A stretch of 64,000 nt of DNA, taken from the NCBI GenBank assembly GCA_022606425.2, contig JAHDVF020000135.1:62001-126000 (forward strand), read 5' to 3'. This stretch comes from Lepidostoma basale (Eukaryota; Arthropoda; Insecta; Trichoptera; Lepidostomatidae). The translations under genes were made by a program, and so were the position numbers. Within the stretch, counting starts at the first letter, position 1. Each line of letters starts with the position of its first letter. Positions 1 through 9,574 of the stretch are shown here, piece after piece. The notes under the pieces were generated by a model. That model saw only the letters and a list, made by a program, of their open reading frames with translations. It did no database searches and was not told the origin of the DNA.

Positions 1-83
1 CCGACAGCGACCTGCCGCCAGAACCAATCTGCCTCTGGTGACACCGGTGGGAAGAGCAATTAGTCTGCTGAACGCGATGACTG
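1..83 (+). mobile_element. LINE-A RT C-terminal fragment (Jockey-like)
   Basis: One frame reads RTNLPLVTPVGRAISLLNAM, the signature of the LINE-A family that recurs through the window. The fragment is cut by the window start on the left and loses similarity after about position 83. It is a dead 3' piece. Confidence 0.7.
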
Positions 84-540
84 AATTATACTTATATACG
101 ATAGAACTAGATGTTAACTACCCTTCTTTTACATAGTACCCATTGCACGTTTTCTATGTGTTCAAATTAAATGAGTCATAAATTTCGTCCTCCAGTAAAA
201 CATAAATTTTAATTTGAAATTGGAATTGCTATTTATAAATACAATATTTTCATTTGTATGCACGGCGCATTGAGGAATACCCTCTTTCTATCTCGGCTTA
301 GAGCGAGATAGAAAGAAGGTGACGATTTCCCTACGGCATGTGCTAGCTCCAATATAATTCAGTCTATTTTTAACAGTGGCGGCGTGAAATACGATAATTC
401 AATTATTAAAATCAGGAAAAATGGTTTTTAAAAAATGGTCATTCTTCAAATATCTGGTGAGATGTTAATATTTACTGACTGGAAAACTAAATCGTGATCA
501 TTATATTGCATCCAAGGGAGATAAATAGTTTCTTTGCATA
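84..540. other. AT-rich DNA, no feature recognised
   Basis: No credible ORF, RNA gene or terminal repeat was seen. A short inverted repeat (tctatctcggctta / gagcgagatagaaaga) lies near 285-318. Confidence 0.5.
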
Positions 541-806
541 TTATTATTGTTATTATTATTATTATTATTTTGATGAATCGCTCTTTACATCATTACAGCA
601 TGAGCCAAATCGATGTAAAGGGTATTATAGCTATCAAAGTGATTCTCGTGACATGTGATAAGTAGCTAAACTATTGCCATTTTATTGTGACGTGAATTCC
701 ACACCAGACCAAAGACAGTGTGACAATCACACTGCCCTCGCCGGGAGTCGAACCCGGAACCTTCGGGGTGGCAGTCAATGCACTTACCACTCGGCCACGA
801 AGGTCG
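541..806 (-). mobile_element. tRNA-headed SINE, full-length copy
   Basis: Read on the minus strand it begins with a tRNA-like head holding an A box (TGGCCGAGTGGT) and a B box (GGTTCGACTCC), i.e. an internal RNA polymerase III promoter. A body of about 190 bp follows, then an (AAT)n tail at 541-572. The same body recurs at 54228-54600 and its 3' half at 31700-31785, so this is a dispersed SINE rather than a functional tRNA gene. The tail suggests it uses a LINE with a similar trinucleotide tail, such as the CR1/L2-like element at 57763-58660; that link is inferred. Confidence 0.8.
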
Positions 807-1283
807 TCAACAACAAACCATCACGCCGTTAATCCGCAGGGGTAGTCAGAGAGAATGGACCGCCAAACTACTCTATCCTGGCACACCTCTCTAGATTCTT
901 ATACATTTATTCAACGAGTCATACACGCACGTCGATTCTTCTGACTTTTAATATTACCAACCTTTACAATTTGATTAATTTGGTCATGCCATGTTTTCCA
1001 CGGTCTGCCTCGACCCCGTATTCCATTTACATCATTAACGTATACTTTCTTTACCATTATTTTCCATCCATATGCTCCATATGTCCGAATCAACGCAGCG
1101 ATCCTTTCATATTTGTTTTCATAATACCTTCTTCCGCTCTACATTTCTTTCTTATATCAGCATTTGAGATTCTGTCGTTAATCGTTCTACCACACGCACG
1201 TCTTAGGAACCTCATCTTTACCGCATTTATTCTGCTTTCATCGTTCTTCTGCCAGTTCCATGCTTCGCTTCCATACATAAGCT
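807..1283 (-). mobile_element. LINE-B 3' fragment (RT C-terminus)
   Basis: Minus-strand frames read YGSEAWNWQKNDESRINAVK, then after a frameshift VYVNDVNGIRGRGRPWKTWHD. This is the C-terminal region of an RTE/BovB-like or related non-LTR retrotransposon polyprotein. The 3' end (cggcgtgatggtttgttg on the minus strand) lies at about 807-830. The ORF is broken and 5'-truncated. Confidence 0.75.
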
Positions 1284-1286
1284 TCG

Positions 1287-1350
1287 ACGACCTTCGTGGC
1301 CGAGTGGTAAGTACATAGTCTGCCACCCCGAAGGTTCCGGTTTCGATTCT
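1287..1350 (+). repeat. tRNA-like SINE head inside LINE-B
   Basis: It carries the A box TGGCCGAGTGGT and a B-box-like GGTTTCGATTC, closely matching the head of the SINE at 541-806, but the SINE body is absent. It separates two LINE-B segments of the same orientation, so it looks like a 3'-deleted or recombined SINE insertion. Confidence 0.6.
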
Positions 1351-1690
1351 TATACGTATACTTTCTTTACCATTTTGTTTTCGTTAATTCTAGCCATGTG
1401 TAAATCCACCTTAATGATACTTTCGTTTCTTTTGTTCATGAAACTTTCAATCGCATTGTATTCACTTCTTATATAAGTGTTGTATTTGGCACTCTCTCTA
1501 ATACCGAGTTATCACACATTCGTCTACGAGATCCCATTTCTCATTTCTACTGCATTTATTCTATTTTCATCTTTCTTTTGCCAGTTCTTTGCTTCACTTC
1601 CATACATAAGAGTCGGTACAAAATACCATTATGCAGTGCCATCTTATTTTTTTAGACGTTCTTTCCATTATTATGTAACTTAATTCCTTA
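1351..1690 (-). mobile_element. LINE-B fragment
   Basis: Minus-strand sequence shows the LINE-B tract equivalent to WHCIMV...YVWK and neighbouring motifs, heavily mutated. It continues leftward into unrecognised sequence. Confidence 0.55.
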
Positions 1691-2270
1691 TTTAGTGGTT
1701 TCCGCATTTCTCTTCCTTTAATAAGGGTTTTACAAAAAATTAATTGTTTACCTGATACATTAAAGGGTCGAAACCATTTTAGAAAAACTTTTTTAATTTG
1801 CCCTTTACATTTCTTTTGAAGTGGAATTACATCGTGTTTACCACTTTCCATTTGTGACCGCATGTGAACATAAAGACCCTCGCAAAAAGTTTTACTTCCC
1901 AAATTTCACATACCGCCTCTGCCATCCGTATCGTATCGCGAGGAGTTCACACAATCCATTCCACGGCGTCGTGTTGAGGACTTCAGTCTGGGACGCTAAA
2001 GAAGCCTTTTTTTAGAAATATGTGGGACTGGTGCCTGGGGAATTATTCTTTAAATAAAACTAAACTTCGAGACTAAAACTTGAACAAAAATTATTACAAT
2101 ACAAAATATATTGAGGCACTCTCAGGAGGATAAAGGAAATAAAATATAAATTTCTTTTCATGTATTGCCAAAGGGGAAATTAAAATAAAAGCTACACTTA
2201 GCTTCAGATGTTTTGTTTTGATTTGTTTTTTACACTAAATAATAATCAACTACTTACGCTTTTGCCTTTT
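1691..2270. other. Unrecognised; possibly upstream LINE-B sequence
   Basis: A minus-strand ORF spans 1594-1902 (102 codons) and overlaps LINE-B at its 3' end. Its N-terminal part matches nothing I recognise. The rest is AT-rich without clear signals. Confidence 0.35.
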
Positions 2271-2274
2271 TTTC

Positions 2275-2320
2275 GACAGCGACCGGTTTCGCCGGGCTCG
2301 CTGGCATCGACAGACTGTTG
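2275..2320 (-). ncRNA. Hammerhead-like ribozyme, family IV
   Basis: On the minus strand: CTGTCGA, T, stem II with a CGAG loop, GAAA, then ACCGGT followed by C. Stem III is the palindrome ACCGGT. The first core box is CTGTCGA instead of CTGANGA, a variant shared with copies at 30765 and 43298. It lies in an AT-rich repeat unit resembling those at 3185, 43140 and 61830. Confidence 0.5.
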
Positions 2321-2352
2321 ACACTGTTATTAACTAACTATTTTATATACAT

Positions 2353-2668
2353 ATCAAATCAAATCAAATCAAATCAGTTTATTAACTCAAAAGACATTAC
2401 AAACAAGAAACTGTTTAAGGCATCTATTGAGTACAGGTAAAATATTATAAAAATACGGCATAGTACCAAAAACGCATTAGAGATGGTTCGAAATTAGGAA
2501 GATAAGATATTTTCTAAAGTCAAGAGTATTTGTCCCCTGAACGTACCTTCACTAATATGAAAGACGTCGATCTCCCGATTAATTTAAAGAAATGGGTTAT
2601 GAGATGCCCATCTCTTCGAAGCTGTAAATAATTGATTCCGAGCATTCCTAAAAGAAATGCCGATTATG
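2353..2668 (-). mobile_element. LINE-A 3' end with pentanucleotide tail
   Basis: The minus strand holds the LINE-A C-terminal coding tract, the 3' UTR (ttattaactcaaaagacatt on the plus strand) and a (TCAAA)n tail at 2353-2377. Compared with other copies an internal segment around the GRA motif is deleted, joining the 'gacgtcgatctcc' tract directly to upstream sequence. Confidence 0.7.
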
Positions 2669-2699
2669 TTTTTTATTAGTTAGTTATATATAGATCAGG

Positions 2700-3120
2700 G
2701 GTGGTTAACTTATTTATTCATAAAATACAAATGAGACATAACAAACGAATAACATTTAGGCGACTCATTTGGACACAAAACGGTGTTACAATGATAAGAG
2801 AAAACAACATGAAACCAAAATATCATACATATCAGAAGGAACTCAAATATGTCGACGTCAGTGAGGCAGTACTCTTTCCAGAATTTGTAATATTTTTTTA
2901 TGAATACTGCCTCCCTAACACTGAAAATGTCGAAATCCGAGACGATTAGATTCAACGTCCGAATCGCTCTTCCTACTGGAATCACCAAAGGCAGGTTGGT
3001 TCTGCGTGACGGAGAAAAAACAATTGATGTCGGCGCTGTCCAGGTAATTGGTAAACATGTTTGTGTGACATGACAGTCATAGATTCCGGGTTGGGTTCCT
3101 GAAAAGCCAAGATCGAACAC
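2700..3120 (-). mobile_element. LINE-A RT C-terminal fragment, diverged
   Basis: A 136-codon minus-strand ORF contains RRTNLPLVIPVGRAIRTLNL, then a 3' tract similar to the LINE-A UTR. It is a diverged copy lacking the RT catalytic core. Confidence 0.65.
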
Positions 3121-3184
3121 AAAACAAGACAGATGATATTATTTTATATGTATTTTTTTTATATATAATTATTATTAACACGAA

Positions 3185-3305
3185 CAATTTTACTGAAATC
3201 TCTTGAAAGTTCATTTAAAATAAAATATAAATTATATTATGTTTTTGAACTACTTGTCTTTATTTCGACAGCAGCCAGTTTCACCAGGCATTAAAAAACT
3301 GTATT
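3185..3305 (-). repeat. Ribozyme-bearing repeat unit, family IV (degenerate)
   Basis: It shares the flank 'ttttactgaaatctcttga' and the block 'tgtctttatttcgacagc' with units at 43140 and 61830. The ribozyme tract at 3267-3290 keeps only the GAAA side (gacagcagccagtttcaccagg on plus) and has lost the first core box. Confidence 0.5.
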
Positions 3306-3334
3306 GATTGATAAATTCTATTATTTAATTGATT

Positions 3335-3540
3335 TAATTCTTCTTCTTCCTCTTTTTCTTCTTAACCTTATTGTAGATCTTGCGATCCGTTTATACAGGA
3401 TATCAAACTTCTTCCTGTCCAGCCTTCCCTCCATCTCTATAATGGTCGACGGCTCTCTGGAATATCGTGATTTAAGATCTTGTATCCTCGCTGGATCCAT
3501 CCTCTTGATGTGGTCCTTCCAGAATCGTCTTCTCATATAA
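3335..3540 (-). mobile_element. LINE-C RT C-terminal fragment
   Basis: A 71-codon minus-strand frame begins MRRRFWKDHIKRMDPARIQD, the LINE-C signature (compare 27590 and 49920). It is truncated on both sides. Confidence 0.65.
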
Positions 3541-3740
3541 TTATTTTGAAAATCTTCTTCTTCTTCTTAGTTAAGGCTTAGTGGCCTATTTCTTTAGAGG
3601 AATTGGCCTCCTGCGAGGTCGACTCCCAGCTGTCCAGATCCATCTCTTGGTGGTCTGCCTTGGGGTTGGCCGTGCAACACAATGGGGGGAGTCTGGATGA
3701 ATCTGGATGGATTTAAATAATATTTTTCTTAAATAGTCCA
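3485..3740 (-). repeat. LINE-C 3' end, copy 1 of a direct duplication
   Basis: This tract (end of LINE-C coding, (AAG)n on minus, 3' region) is repeated with mismatches at 4023-4265. The repeated blocks include 'ggatccatcctct', 'cttagtggcctatttctt' and 'cctcctgcgaggt'. A ribozyme-bearing unit lies between the copies. Confidence 0.65.
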
Positions 3741-3990
3741 TTGTTTTGGCCTATCATACTTTAGCATTAAAAACTTTTCAATTAAAAAAATATTTTATGT
3801 GTCACAATTGTATTTTTATTTTACGCGACAGCTGTTTCGTCAACCTATGTTGACATCATAGGTGTCACAATAATATATCAAAATGATATATTATAATGAT
3901 AAATTTTGTCCGCGAACTACGAAAAACTGTCGCGTAAAACAAATATACAATTATGATACATTAAACATTTTTTTTTAATTTAACAGTTTA
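3740..3990. ncRNA. Inverted pair of hammerhead-like motifs, family I
   Basis: Minus-strand member at 3824-3868: stem II tcaac/gttga, GAAA, palindromic ACAGCTGT, C, then GCG. Its first box is CTATGA, a one-base deletion of CTGATGA. The plus-strand member at 3905-3938 is degenerate (keeps 'gtcgcgtaaaac'). The flanks 'caattgtatttt' and 'acaattatga' are roughly inverted. The family I block 'gttttggcc...ctgttaaatt' is shared with 21137 and 53475. Confidence 0.5.
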
Positions 3991-4022
3991 TAATATTTTT
4001 TTTATTTCGCATCCATTCATTC

Positions 4023-4265
4023 TGGATCCATCCTCTTTATGTGATCCATGCAGAATCGTATTCTCAATTAATTATTTTAATAATCTTTTTCTTCTTCTTA
4101 GTTAAGCCTTAGTGGCCTATTTCTTAAGAGGAAATGGCCTCCTGCGAGGTTGACTTCCAGCTGCCGATCCATCTCTTGGTGGCCTGCCCGTCTATCTTGG
4201 GGTTGTCCATGCAACATAATGAGAAGGAAGTCTGGGTGGATTTCAATAATATTTTTCTTATTTCA
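4023..4265 (-). repeat. LINE-C 3' end, copy 2 of a direct duplication
   Basis: It matches 3485-3740 in order and orientation, including the stretch ending 'aataatatttttctta'. No LINE-C coding sequence of its own extends beyond the shared block. Confidence 0.6.
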
Positions 4266-4284
4266 CAAGAAGAGCTAGGATTAT

Positions 4285-4470
4285 TTACTGGATTTTACCC
4301 ATTGCGGGTTATCATTTTAAAGGATTAATTGTATCTCAATAGAGACGAAGATGTAAATTGTTTTTATTAAACAGAATATGGTAGTCGAGGCGTTTACAGG
4401 ACTTATGACCTGTCATTGGTTCGGTTAAGCGATCGCTTTATGTTAACAACATTCCCCATTCCGCTCTTCT
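4285..4470. mobile_element. Foldback MITE, one arm
   Basis: It carries the arm signature 'attgtatctcaatagagacg', 'gcgtttacaggacttatga' and 'ggttaagcgatcgct', found complete at 8230-8655, 20670-21075 and 37268-37682. Only the left arm is present, ending near 'ccattccgctctt'. Confidence 0.65.
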
Positions 4471-4980
4471 TAAGTATTTGAATACATTCAAGAAAAAAAT
4501 AAAAAGCTTTTTAATTTTTATTTAAGATGTGTAAAAAGATGAGAGGCATTAAAAATGAAGAATAAAGAAACTATATAAAGAGGTTACAGTCAGAGAGCAC
4601 ATCTCGCTAGAAAGAGCAACGTTGCCATACAAAAAAATCTCGCTTCGTGCACCCCCACGTCTACTCATTCCATCGGCAGTTTCTCTAGTTAGTGCGATAC
4701 AACTCGAAAAGGGTGGATTTCTAAAACTCGGCGAGGAATTACGAACTAACTTTTGTATGCGGTTTTTCAATATCGCTCCACCGCACTCAAACAGTTAATG
4801 GATTCATCGCCCCTCTTGCATGGCCCCACTGAAAGTCCGAAGTTGTTCTTCAAAAGAAGAATGAAAGGTTAAATCGGGCAGTGAAAAAGCATTTTGTTTT
4901 ATTGTAAAGTGCAACCATTAAGGTTAAGTGTAATTTGGAGCTCATACACAACAAAACAAATACATAATAAAAATCTAGAA
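4471..4980. other. No feature recognised
   Basis: One minus-strand ORF (4549-4770, 73 codons) has no recognisable motif and atypical composition for a protein. I treat it as chance. Confidence 0.4.
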
Positions 4981-4984
4981 CAAC

Positions 4985-5143
4985 AACAACAAACCATCAC
5001 GCCGTTTCCCCGCAGGGGTAGGCAGAGAGAATGGACCGCCACACTACTCTATCCTGGCACACCTCTCTAGCTTCCTCCACATTCATACATCGAGTCATAC
5101 ACGCACGTCGATTCTTCCGGCTTCTGACATGACCAACTAAAAT
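4985..5143 (-). mobile_element. LINE-B 3' end
   Basis: It has the terminal block 'catcacgccgtttccccgca' with an (AAC)n tail on the plus strand, followed by the C-terminal tract on the minus strand. It is short and 5'-truncated. Confidence 0.7.
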
Positions 5144-5242
5144 CTAGAATACAAAAATCTAGAATACAACCATTATTTTATTAAATTAATTATAATTCGA
5201 TTTATTTAATTCGATTAATTTAATAATGATCTTTAGTCCACA

Positions 5243-5510
5243 ATGATATTTAATAAACTAATGATCTTTAGTCGACAAACTGTTCCAGACGCGCGTCTTG
5301 CTTTGAATGGAGTTAATGTGGAGAGAGTTGCAAAATTCAAGGATATAACAGAAAACCTCGACCCAGATGTTGAAATCAAATGCAGAATAGAAACAGCTCA
5401 TGCTGCCTTTAATAAGATGAGAATTTTTTTTTGCGATGATAATATTAATTTAAAATTACGACAAAGAATGGTCAGATGCTATGTTTGGTCAGTGCTGCCG
5501 GGGTGGAGTC
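5243..5510 (+). mobile_element. LINE-D RT fragment, left half
   Basis: A 90-codon frame reads DARLALNGVNVERVAKFKDI then TENLDPDVEIKCRIETAHAA and LKLRQRMVRCYVWSVL, the thumb/C-terminal region of an RTE-like RT. A small deletion removes the expected YLG triplet after FK. The element is interrupted at 5511 by a solo LTR and resumes at 6552. Confidence 0.75.
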
Positions 5511-6551
5511 TGTAACGTAACAATTACTATTTCTTGTTTATTTTCGGTTATCTCAATATTCAGCGTTTAGCTCTCGACTCCATTCAAACCCCTAGTTCCC
5601 GTTTTTACCACCAGAGTGCTACTTTAGACTCTTGTTCCCGCGCGCTTCGCGGATTTGGCGCTAAATTCACCCCGATGTGTGCGCCCTCTGCAGTTGACTC
5701 TCAGCCCCTTCTGCGCAACCCCTTCTGCGCAGCCCATACGGGCCCACTTCACTTCGCTTTGAGCTGTCAACTTCGCCGAATCGATTGGAGGATCGCCGAT
5801 TCGACCCGCGATTTTTCCTGATGGGATAATCCGCTTTCATCTAGCCTCATCCGCCATGGAACAACTTCGAGCAAGGTATTTGAGATACTTGCCATCGTGC
5901 CCATAAAATCTGTGGCATTATTTCAGGTTTTCCACCAACTTGTCCTGCACTATGGCGATGCCAAAAGTGCATATCCGCTCCCAGCCCGTTTGTCAAGCCC
6001 GACCTTGCTGCGATTGATTCCCTCTGCCACGGTCCGAGCCATCCTCTGCTCCCGAAATTGCCGCCCACGTGTTGTCGCACATCATGTCCCGACAACGTGG
6101 TAGACCTCACCACCATGCGGAACTGCGAGGACCACTTCTTCACGCCGCTTCAGACAGCACCAACAGGTTAGGGAACCTCGTGTCTGCCAGGTGACGCTCT
6201 AAATATTGATTTGCTGACCCACCATCTTCTGGTCAGCGTCGCTGATAACGTCTACGGACGATGTCGCCGGTCGATGTCCTGACGAGCACGCCATCGAGGA
6301 ATCGCCTCAAACAGCCTCTTCATTCTTTCATCATGTGCCTTTTTTTATGTATTCGTACGACATCTCTAGCCCCTAGATAATAATTTTAACTATTTTATGT
6401 GTTACAATAAACCCTCATGTATTCCGTGATATGTCTTTAGTTACACCTTTCCCTATTCGAATGACAAGCAGCCGGAAAGTATCTCACGAGAAAACCGGAG
6501 ATCTAAGGGCCCGCTCTCTGCGCTAGCCGAGGTAGGGAGATAGCCATTACA
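5511..6551. mobile_element. Solo LTR (1041 bp)
   Basis: It starts TGTAACG and ends CCATTACA, so it has the TG...CA ends of LTRs with a 5-bp terminal inverted repeat TGTAA/TTACA. It is flanked by AGTC on both sides (5507-5510 and 6552-6555), a 4-bp target duplication. Removing it with one AGTC rejoins LINE-D into the frame GVESWTLKVN. It has a GC-richer middle and an AATAAA polyadenylation signal near 6408. No gag, pol or second LTR is present, so it arose by LTR-LTR recombination; a 4-bp duplication is compatible with a Gypsy-type element. Confidence 0.75.
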
Positions 6552-6963
6552 AGTCATGGACCCTTAAAGTCAATATTATGAACCGATTAGAGGCCTTTGA
6601 GATGTGGATACACCGAAGGATGTTTCGCATCTCCTGGACTGACATGGTCAGCAACACAAACGTTCTCCATAGAGCCAGAGTTGACAGAGAGTTGTTGACC
6701 AATATCAAAGTCCGTAAGGTGTCCTACTTGGGCCATGTTCTGAGAGGCGAATAATACTCACTGTTACATCTGATCTTAAAGAGTTAAATTTAGGGTCGAC
6801 GAGGTGTTGGGAGAAGGCAGGTTTCCTGGCTGAGGAATATCCGAGAGTGGACAGGTCTGAGGACCGTGGAGGAGCCGTTCCGAGCTGCCCAGGACGAGAA
6901 GGCCTACTCAAGGGTGATAGTCAACGTTGGGGAAATCTGACAGGACACAGAAAGAAGAAGAAG
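6552..6963 (+). mobile_element. LINE-D RT fragment, right half, with (AAG)n tail
   Basis: It continues LINE-D: ESWTLKVNIMNRLEAFEMWI, HRRMFRISWTDMVSN, VRKVSYLGHVLRGE then a stop, then a frame containing RRQVSWLRNIREWTGL and EEPFRAAQDEKAYSRVI. It ends in gaagaagaagatg at 6951-6965. It has one stop and a frameshift, so it is a pseudogene. Confidence 0.75.
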
Positions 6964-6984
6964 ATGAATTTAATAATTTCTGAG

Positions 6985-7265
6985 TCTCCGAGACAAAATT
7001 AGAAATGAAGAAATAAGACGCCGATCCAAAGTTGCCAATATCATAGATCGTCGTGGAGCTAAATTAGCAATAAGCTGGACGTATAGCAAGACTGGGCAAT
7101 ACCCGATGGATATCCAAAATAACTCAGTGATGGCCTTGGACAAAGAAAAGGACTATCGACAGACCACCTAAAAGAGCAGTGGAGAAAAGAAGGCTGAAAA
7201 AGAAGATAAAGAAGGTCTATAAGACAACGCATGGTTTCTGATCCAGGGTACATGGATTCAAGCCT
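6985..7265 (+). mobile_element. LINE-G RT C-terminal fragment
   Basis: The translation reads SLRDKIRNEEIRRRSKVANI, then YSKTGQYPMDIQNN. The same order ([18 protein letters not shown] ... [11 protein letters not shown]) occurs at 29622-30080 around a (TA)n tract. It is broken downstream. Confidence 0.65.
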
Positions 7266-7290
7266 TGACGCCCAGATTTCTTCTGAATAA

Positions 7291-7690
7291 TAATCAAATC
7301 AAATCAGTTTTTTTACTCAAAAGACATTACAAACAGCAAAATGTTTAAAATGTTTCTAAAGTCAAGAGTATTTGTCTCCTGAACGTACCTTCACTAATAT
7401 GAAAGACGTCGATCTCCGAGGAGACCGCGTTCAGCAGACTAATTGCTCTTCCCACCGGTGTTACCGGAGGCAGATTGGTTCTGGTGGCCGGTAGGTAAAA
7501 CAATCTGTGCTATCGCTGTCGAAAAAATCTATCAGGGACAAGAAGACCAACACCCTCTAGCACGGCCGAGTTCTCGAAATATCCCCTGATTAATTTAACG
7601 AAATAGATAATGAGATGCCCATCTCTTTGAAGCTGTAAAGAATTGGTTCCAAGAATTCCTAAAAGAAATGCCGTGGGATAGAGCCATGCA
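7291..7690 (-). mobile_element. LINE-A 3' end
   Basis: Minus-strand coding tract for RTNLPLV-P-G-AISLLNAV, ISEGTFRRQILLTLE, followed by the UTR and a TCAAA tail at 7291-7306 on plus. The upstream part continues to 'gggatagagccatg' as in the copy at 62648-63265. Confidence 0.75.
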
Positions 7691-8228
7691 TAATGTGCTA
7701 TTTATATACACTTCGGAGATTGTAAAATAAATTCTTATACCATTGATTTAAGTTATTGGTATTAATTTATTTTAACTTCTAATTTCGTACCCTCTTGGTA
7801 TTTATTATTAAAACATTTTTATAAGGAATCAACATGTAATTTGTCTTTTCTATAATTAGTTCTAGTATTTATAAGCCTTCATTACATAAATGGCCTTTAA
7901 CGGGATTATTAAATGGCGTAACACCTAAACTATAATTAGAAGCTTCTACGAAACATTAAAGGGAATTAAATATTGACTATAAATATCATCAAAAACTGAC
8001 TTGGTTTAAATTTTCAGCATTATTGCAAAAAGGCGTTAAGTGAAAATACCTGAAATATCGCTGAATCGCTGAAATAAGGCCCCAATGTTTGTTTTTCCCA
8101 TTAAGCTTACCCGCTGTGAAGAGGGTTTGTGCATTGGTGACACTAACTGTTTTATGTTTAGTTTCATTTTATTTGGTAAATTATCATAATATCAATTGAC
8201 GTTGTAATCAAAGTAATATGTACATTTT
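7691..8228. other. AT-rich, no feature recognised
   Basis: No ORF, RNA or terminal repeat seen. Confidence 0.5.
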
Positions 8229-8229
8229 G

Positions 8230-8655
8230 TTTTTTAGAATGCATACAAATACTTGTAGACAAATACTCGATTTTACCAATTGCGGGTTAATCATTTTTAA
8301 GGATAGATTGTATCTTAATAGAGCCGAAGATGTAAATTGTTTTTTTTTTTTGGAAACATAATATGGTTTCGAAGCGTTTACAAGACTTATGACATGTAAT
8401 TGGTTGCGTTAAGCGATCGCTGAATGTTAACAACATTCACCATTCCGGCTTTTTACGACCACCACGTCTCACAAATTTTTGAAAGATTTATATATGCTAC
8501 TATGTTTAAAATACTTCACATTTTGTTAACATAAAGCGATCGCTTAACCCAACCAATGTCAGGTCATAAGTTCGACTAGCATTTTTTGTTTTAAAAAAAA
8601 AAAACAATTTATATCTTCGTCTTTATTGAGATACAATTAATCCTTAATATGTACA
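8230..8655. mobile_element. Foldback MITE, both arms
   Basis: The left arm (acaaatacttgtagac ... attgtatcttaatagagc ... gttaagcgatcgct) is matched in inverted order by the right arm (agcgatcgcttaaccc ... tttattgagatacaattaa). The arms flank a 70-90 bp centre. There is no ORF. The family is also at 4285, 20670, 28725, 37268 and 51000. Confidence 0.7.
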
Positions 8656-8689
8656 TATATGCATTTTTTAAATTTGAGAAAAACAATAA

Positions 8690-8806
8690 GAGAATGGAGA
8701 GATAATGGACCGCCACACTACTTTATCTGGACACAACTCTCCACATTCATACAGCGAGTCACGCACGCACGCCGATTCTTCCGACTTCTTTCATGGCCGA
8801 CTTTCG
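8690..8806 (-). mobile_element. LINE-B fragment
   Basis: It matches the LINE-B tract 'ggaccgccacactact ... cgattcttccgacttctt' with the extreme 3' end missing. It abuts a ribozyme pair. Confidence 0.6.
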
Positions 8807-8807
8807 C

Positions 8808-8925
8808 ACTTTTTCAAACATATTTCCGGACACAGACTTCCCTTCTTCAGTATGTGAATTTTTAGTTTCATACCCTGAAGAAGGGAAGTGTCTGTTCCGA
8901 AACATGTTTGTGAAAGGTGCGAAAA
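8808..8925. ncRNA. Head-to-head hammerhead-like pair, family V
   Basis: Plus member 8868-8922: CTGAAGA, A, GGGAA ... TTCC, GAAA, CATGTTT. Minus member 8813-8856: CTGAAGA, A, GGGAA ... TTCC with a broken GAAA side (GGAAATATG). The two first boxes face each other across about 15 bp. Stem III of the plus member contains the palindrome ACATGT. Stem I pairing is weak in both, so activity is doubtful. Confidence 0.45.
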
Positions 8926-9253
8926 TTGTTGTGAAAACACAATGTTTTCAAAAAGTTATTCATACTAGAAATGCTTAGTAAAATTACGAGTACATCTTTA
9001 TTTTTAAAAAATATTTGAGATTACTTTTATTCAGTTAATTCAAGCGTGGTGTTTTCTTGCCACAAATTCTTCTCTTTAAAGTTGATACAACATCAACTTC
9101 ATCAATTTTATGACTTATGTGTCTATTTGAAAACAATCAAATTAAATCAAATCAATTTTAAACTTTCCAAAACAAATTTTCGTGACATCTCTCAAAACTG
9201 ATCATATTTGTTAACAATTGTATTATATTATATTTTAAATATGTATCTTTATA

Positions 9254-9296
9254 ATATCACTGAGGAAGGACCGGTTGTCCGAAACGTGTCTGATAT
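9254..9296 (+). ncRNA. Hammerhead ribozyme, family II (best candidate)
   Basis: Stem I ATATCA (9254-9259) pairs perfectly with TGATAT (9291-9296). The core box CTGAGGA is at 9260-9266, then one unpaired A, stem II GGAC/GTCC with loop CGGTT (9268-9280), GAAA at 9281-9284, a minimal stem III (A15.1/C15.2 with G/T), and cleavage after TC at 9290. All invariant core bases are present. The extra A at 9267 is not in the textbook core. Flanking sequence (tttgtttaaa...agtgttgtatata) is shared with 38860 and 61680. Confidence 0.7.
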
Positions 9297-9356
9297 ATAA
9301 TTTTATTTGTTTAAAGTTAGTGTTGTATATACAAAGTATATAAAAAAGAAAAAGAC

Positions 9357-9445
9357 AAATAAATCAAATCAGTTTATTTGATTAATACACATTACAAAAT
9401 GAAGGTTCAAGGCATCTATTGAGAACAGGTATATTTCGCATTCAT
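9357..9445 (-). mobile_element. LINE-A extreme 3' end
   Basis: It has the UTR block 'cagtttatttgattaa...acattacaaa' and 'ggcatctattgagaacagg', preceded by a TCAAA-type tail. No coding sequence remains. Confidence 0.6.
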
Positions 9446-9574
9446 ATACTATTTAACGAGAGAAATTGTCCAGATAAAAGATGCGTAAACAATAATCTGA
9501 TGAAAGGTCATCGATAAATGTATTTTAATTTATACACTGAAGAACGGGGTATGTAGCCCGATAAAATCTAACTA

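Noticed and set aside
730..806. A functional tRNA gene on the minus strand
   Set aside because: A and B boxes are present, but the sequence continues into a body and (AAT)n tail found elsewhere, which makes it a SINE head.
5530..6440. ORFs within the GC-richer region of the solo LTR as genes
   Set aside because: They lie wholly inside an LTR defined by its ends and target duplication, and show no protein motif.
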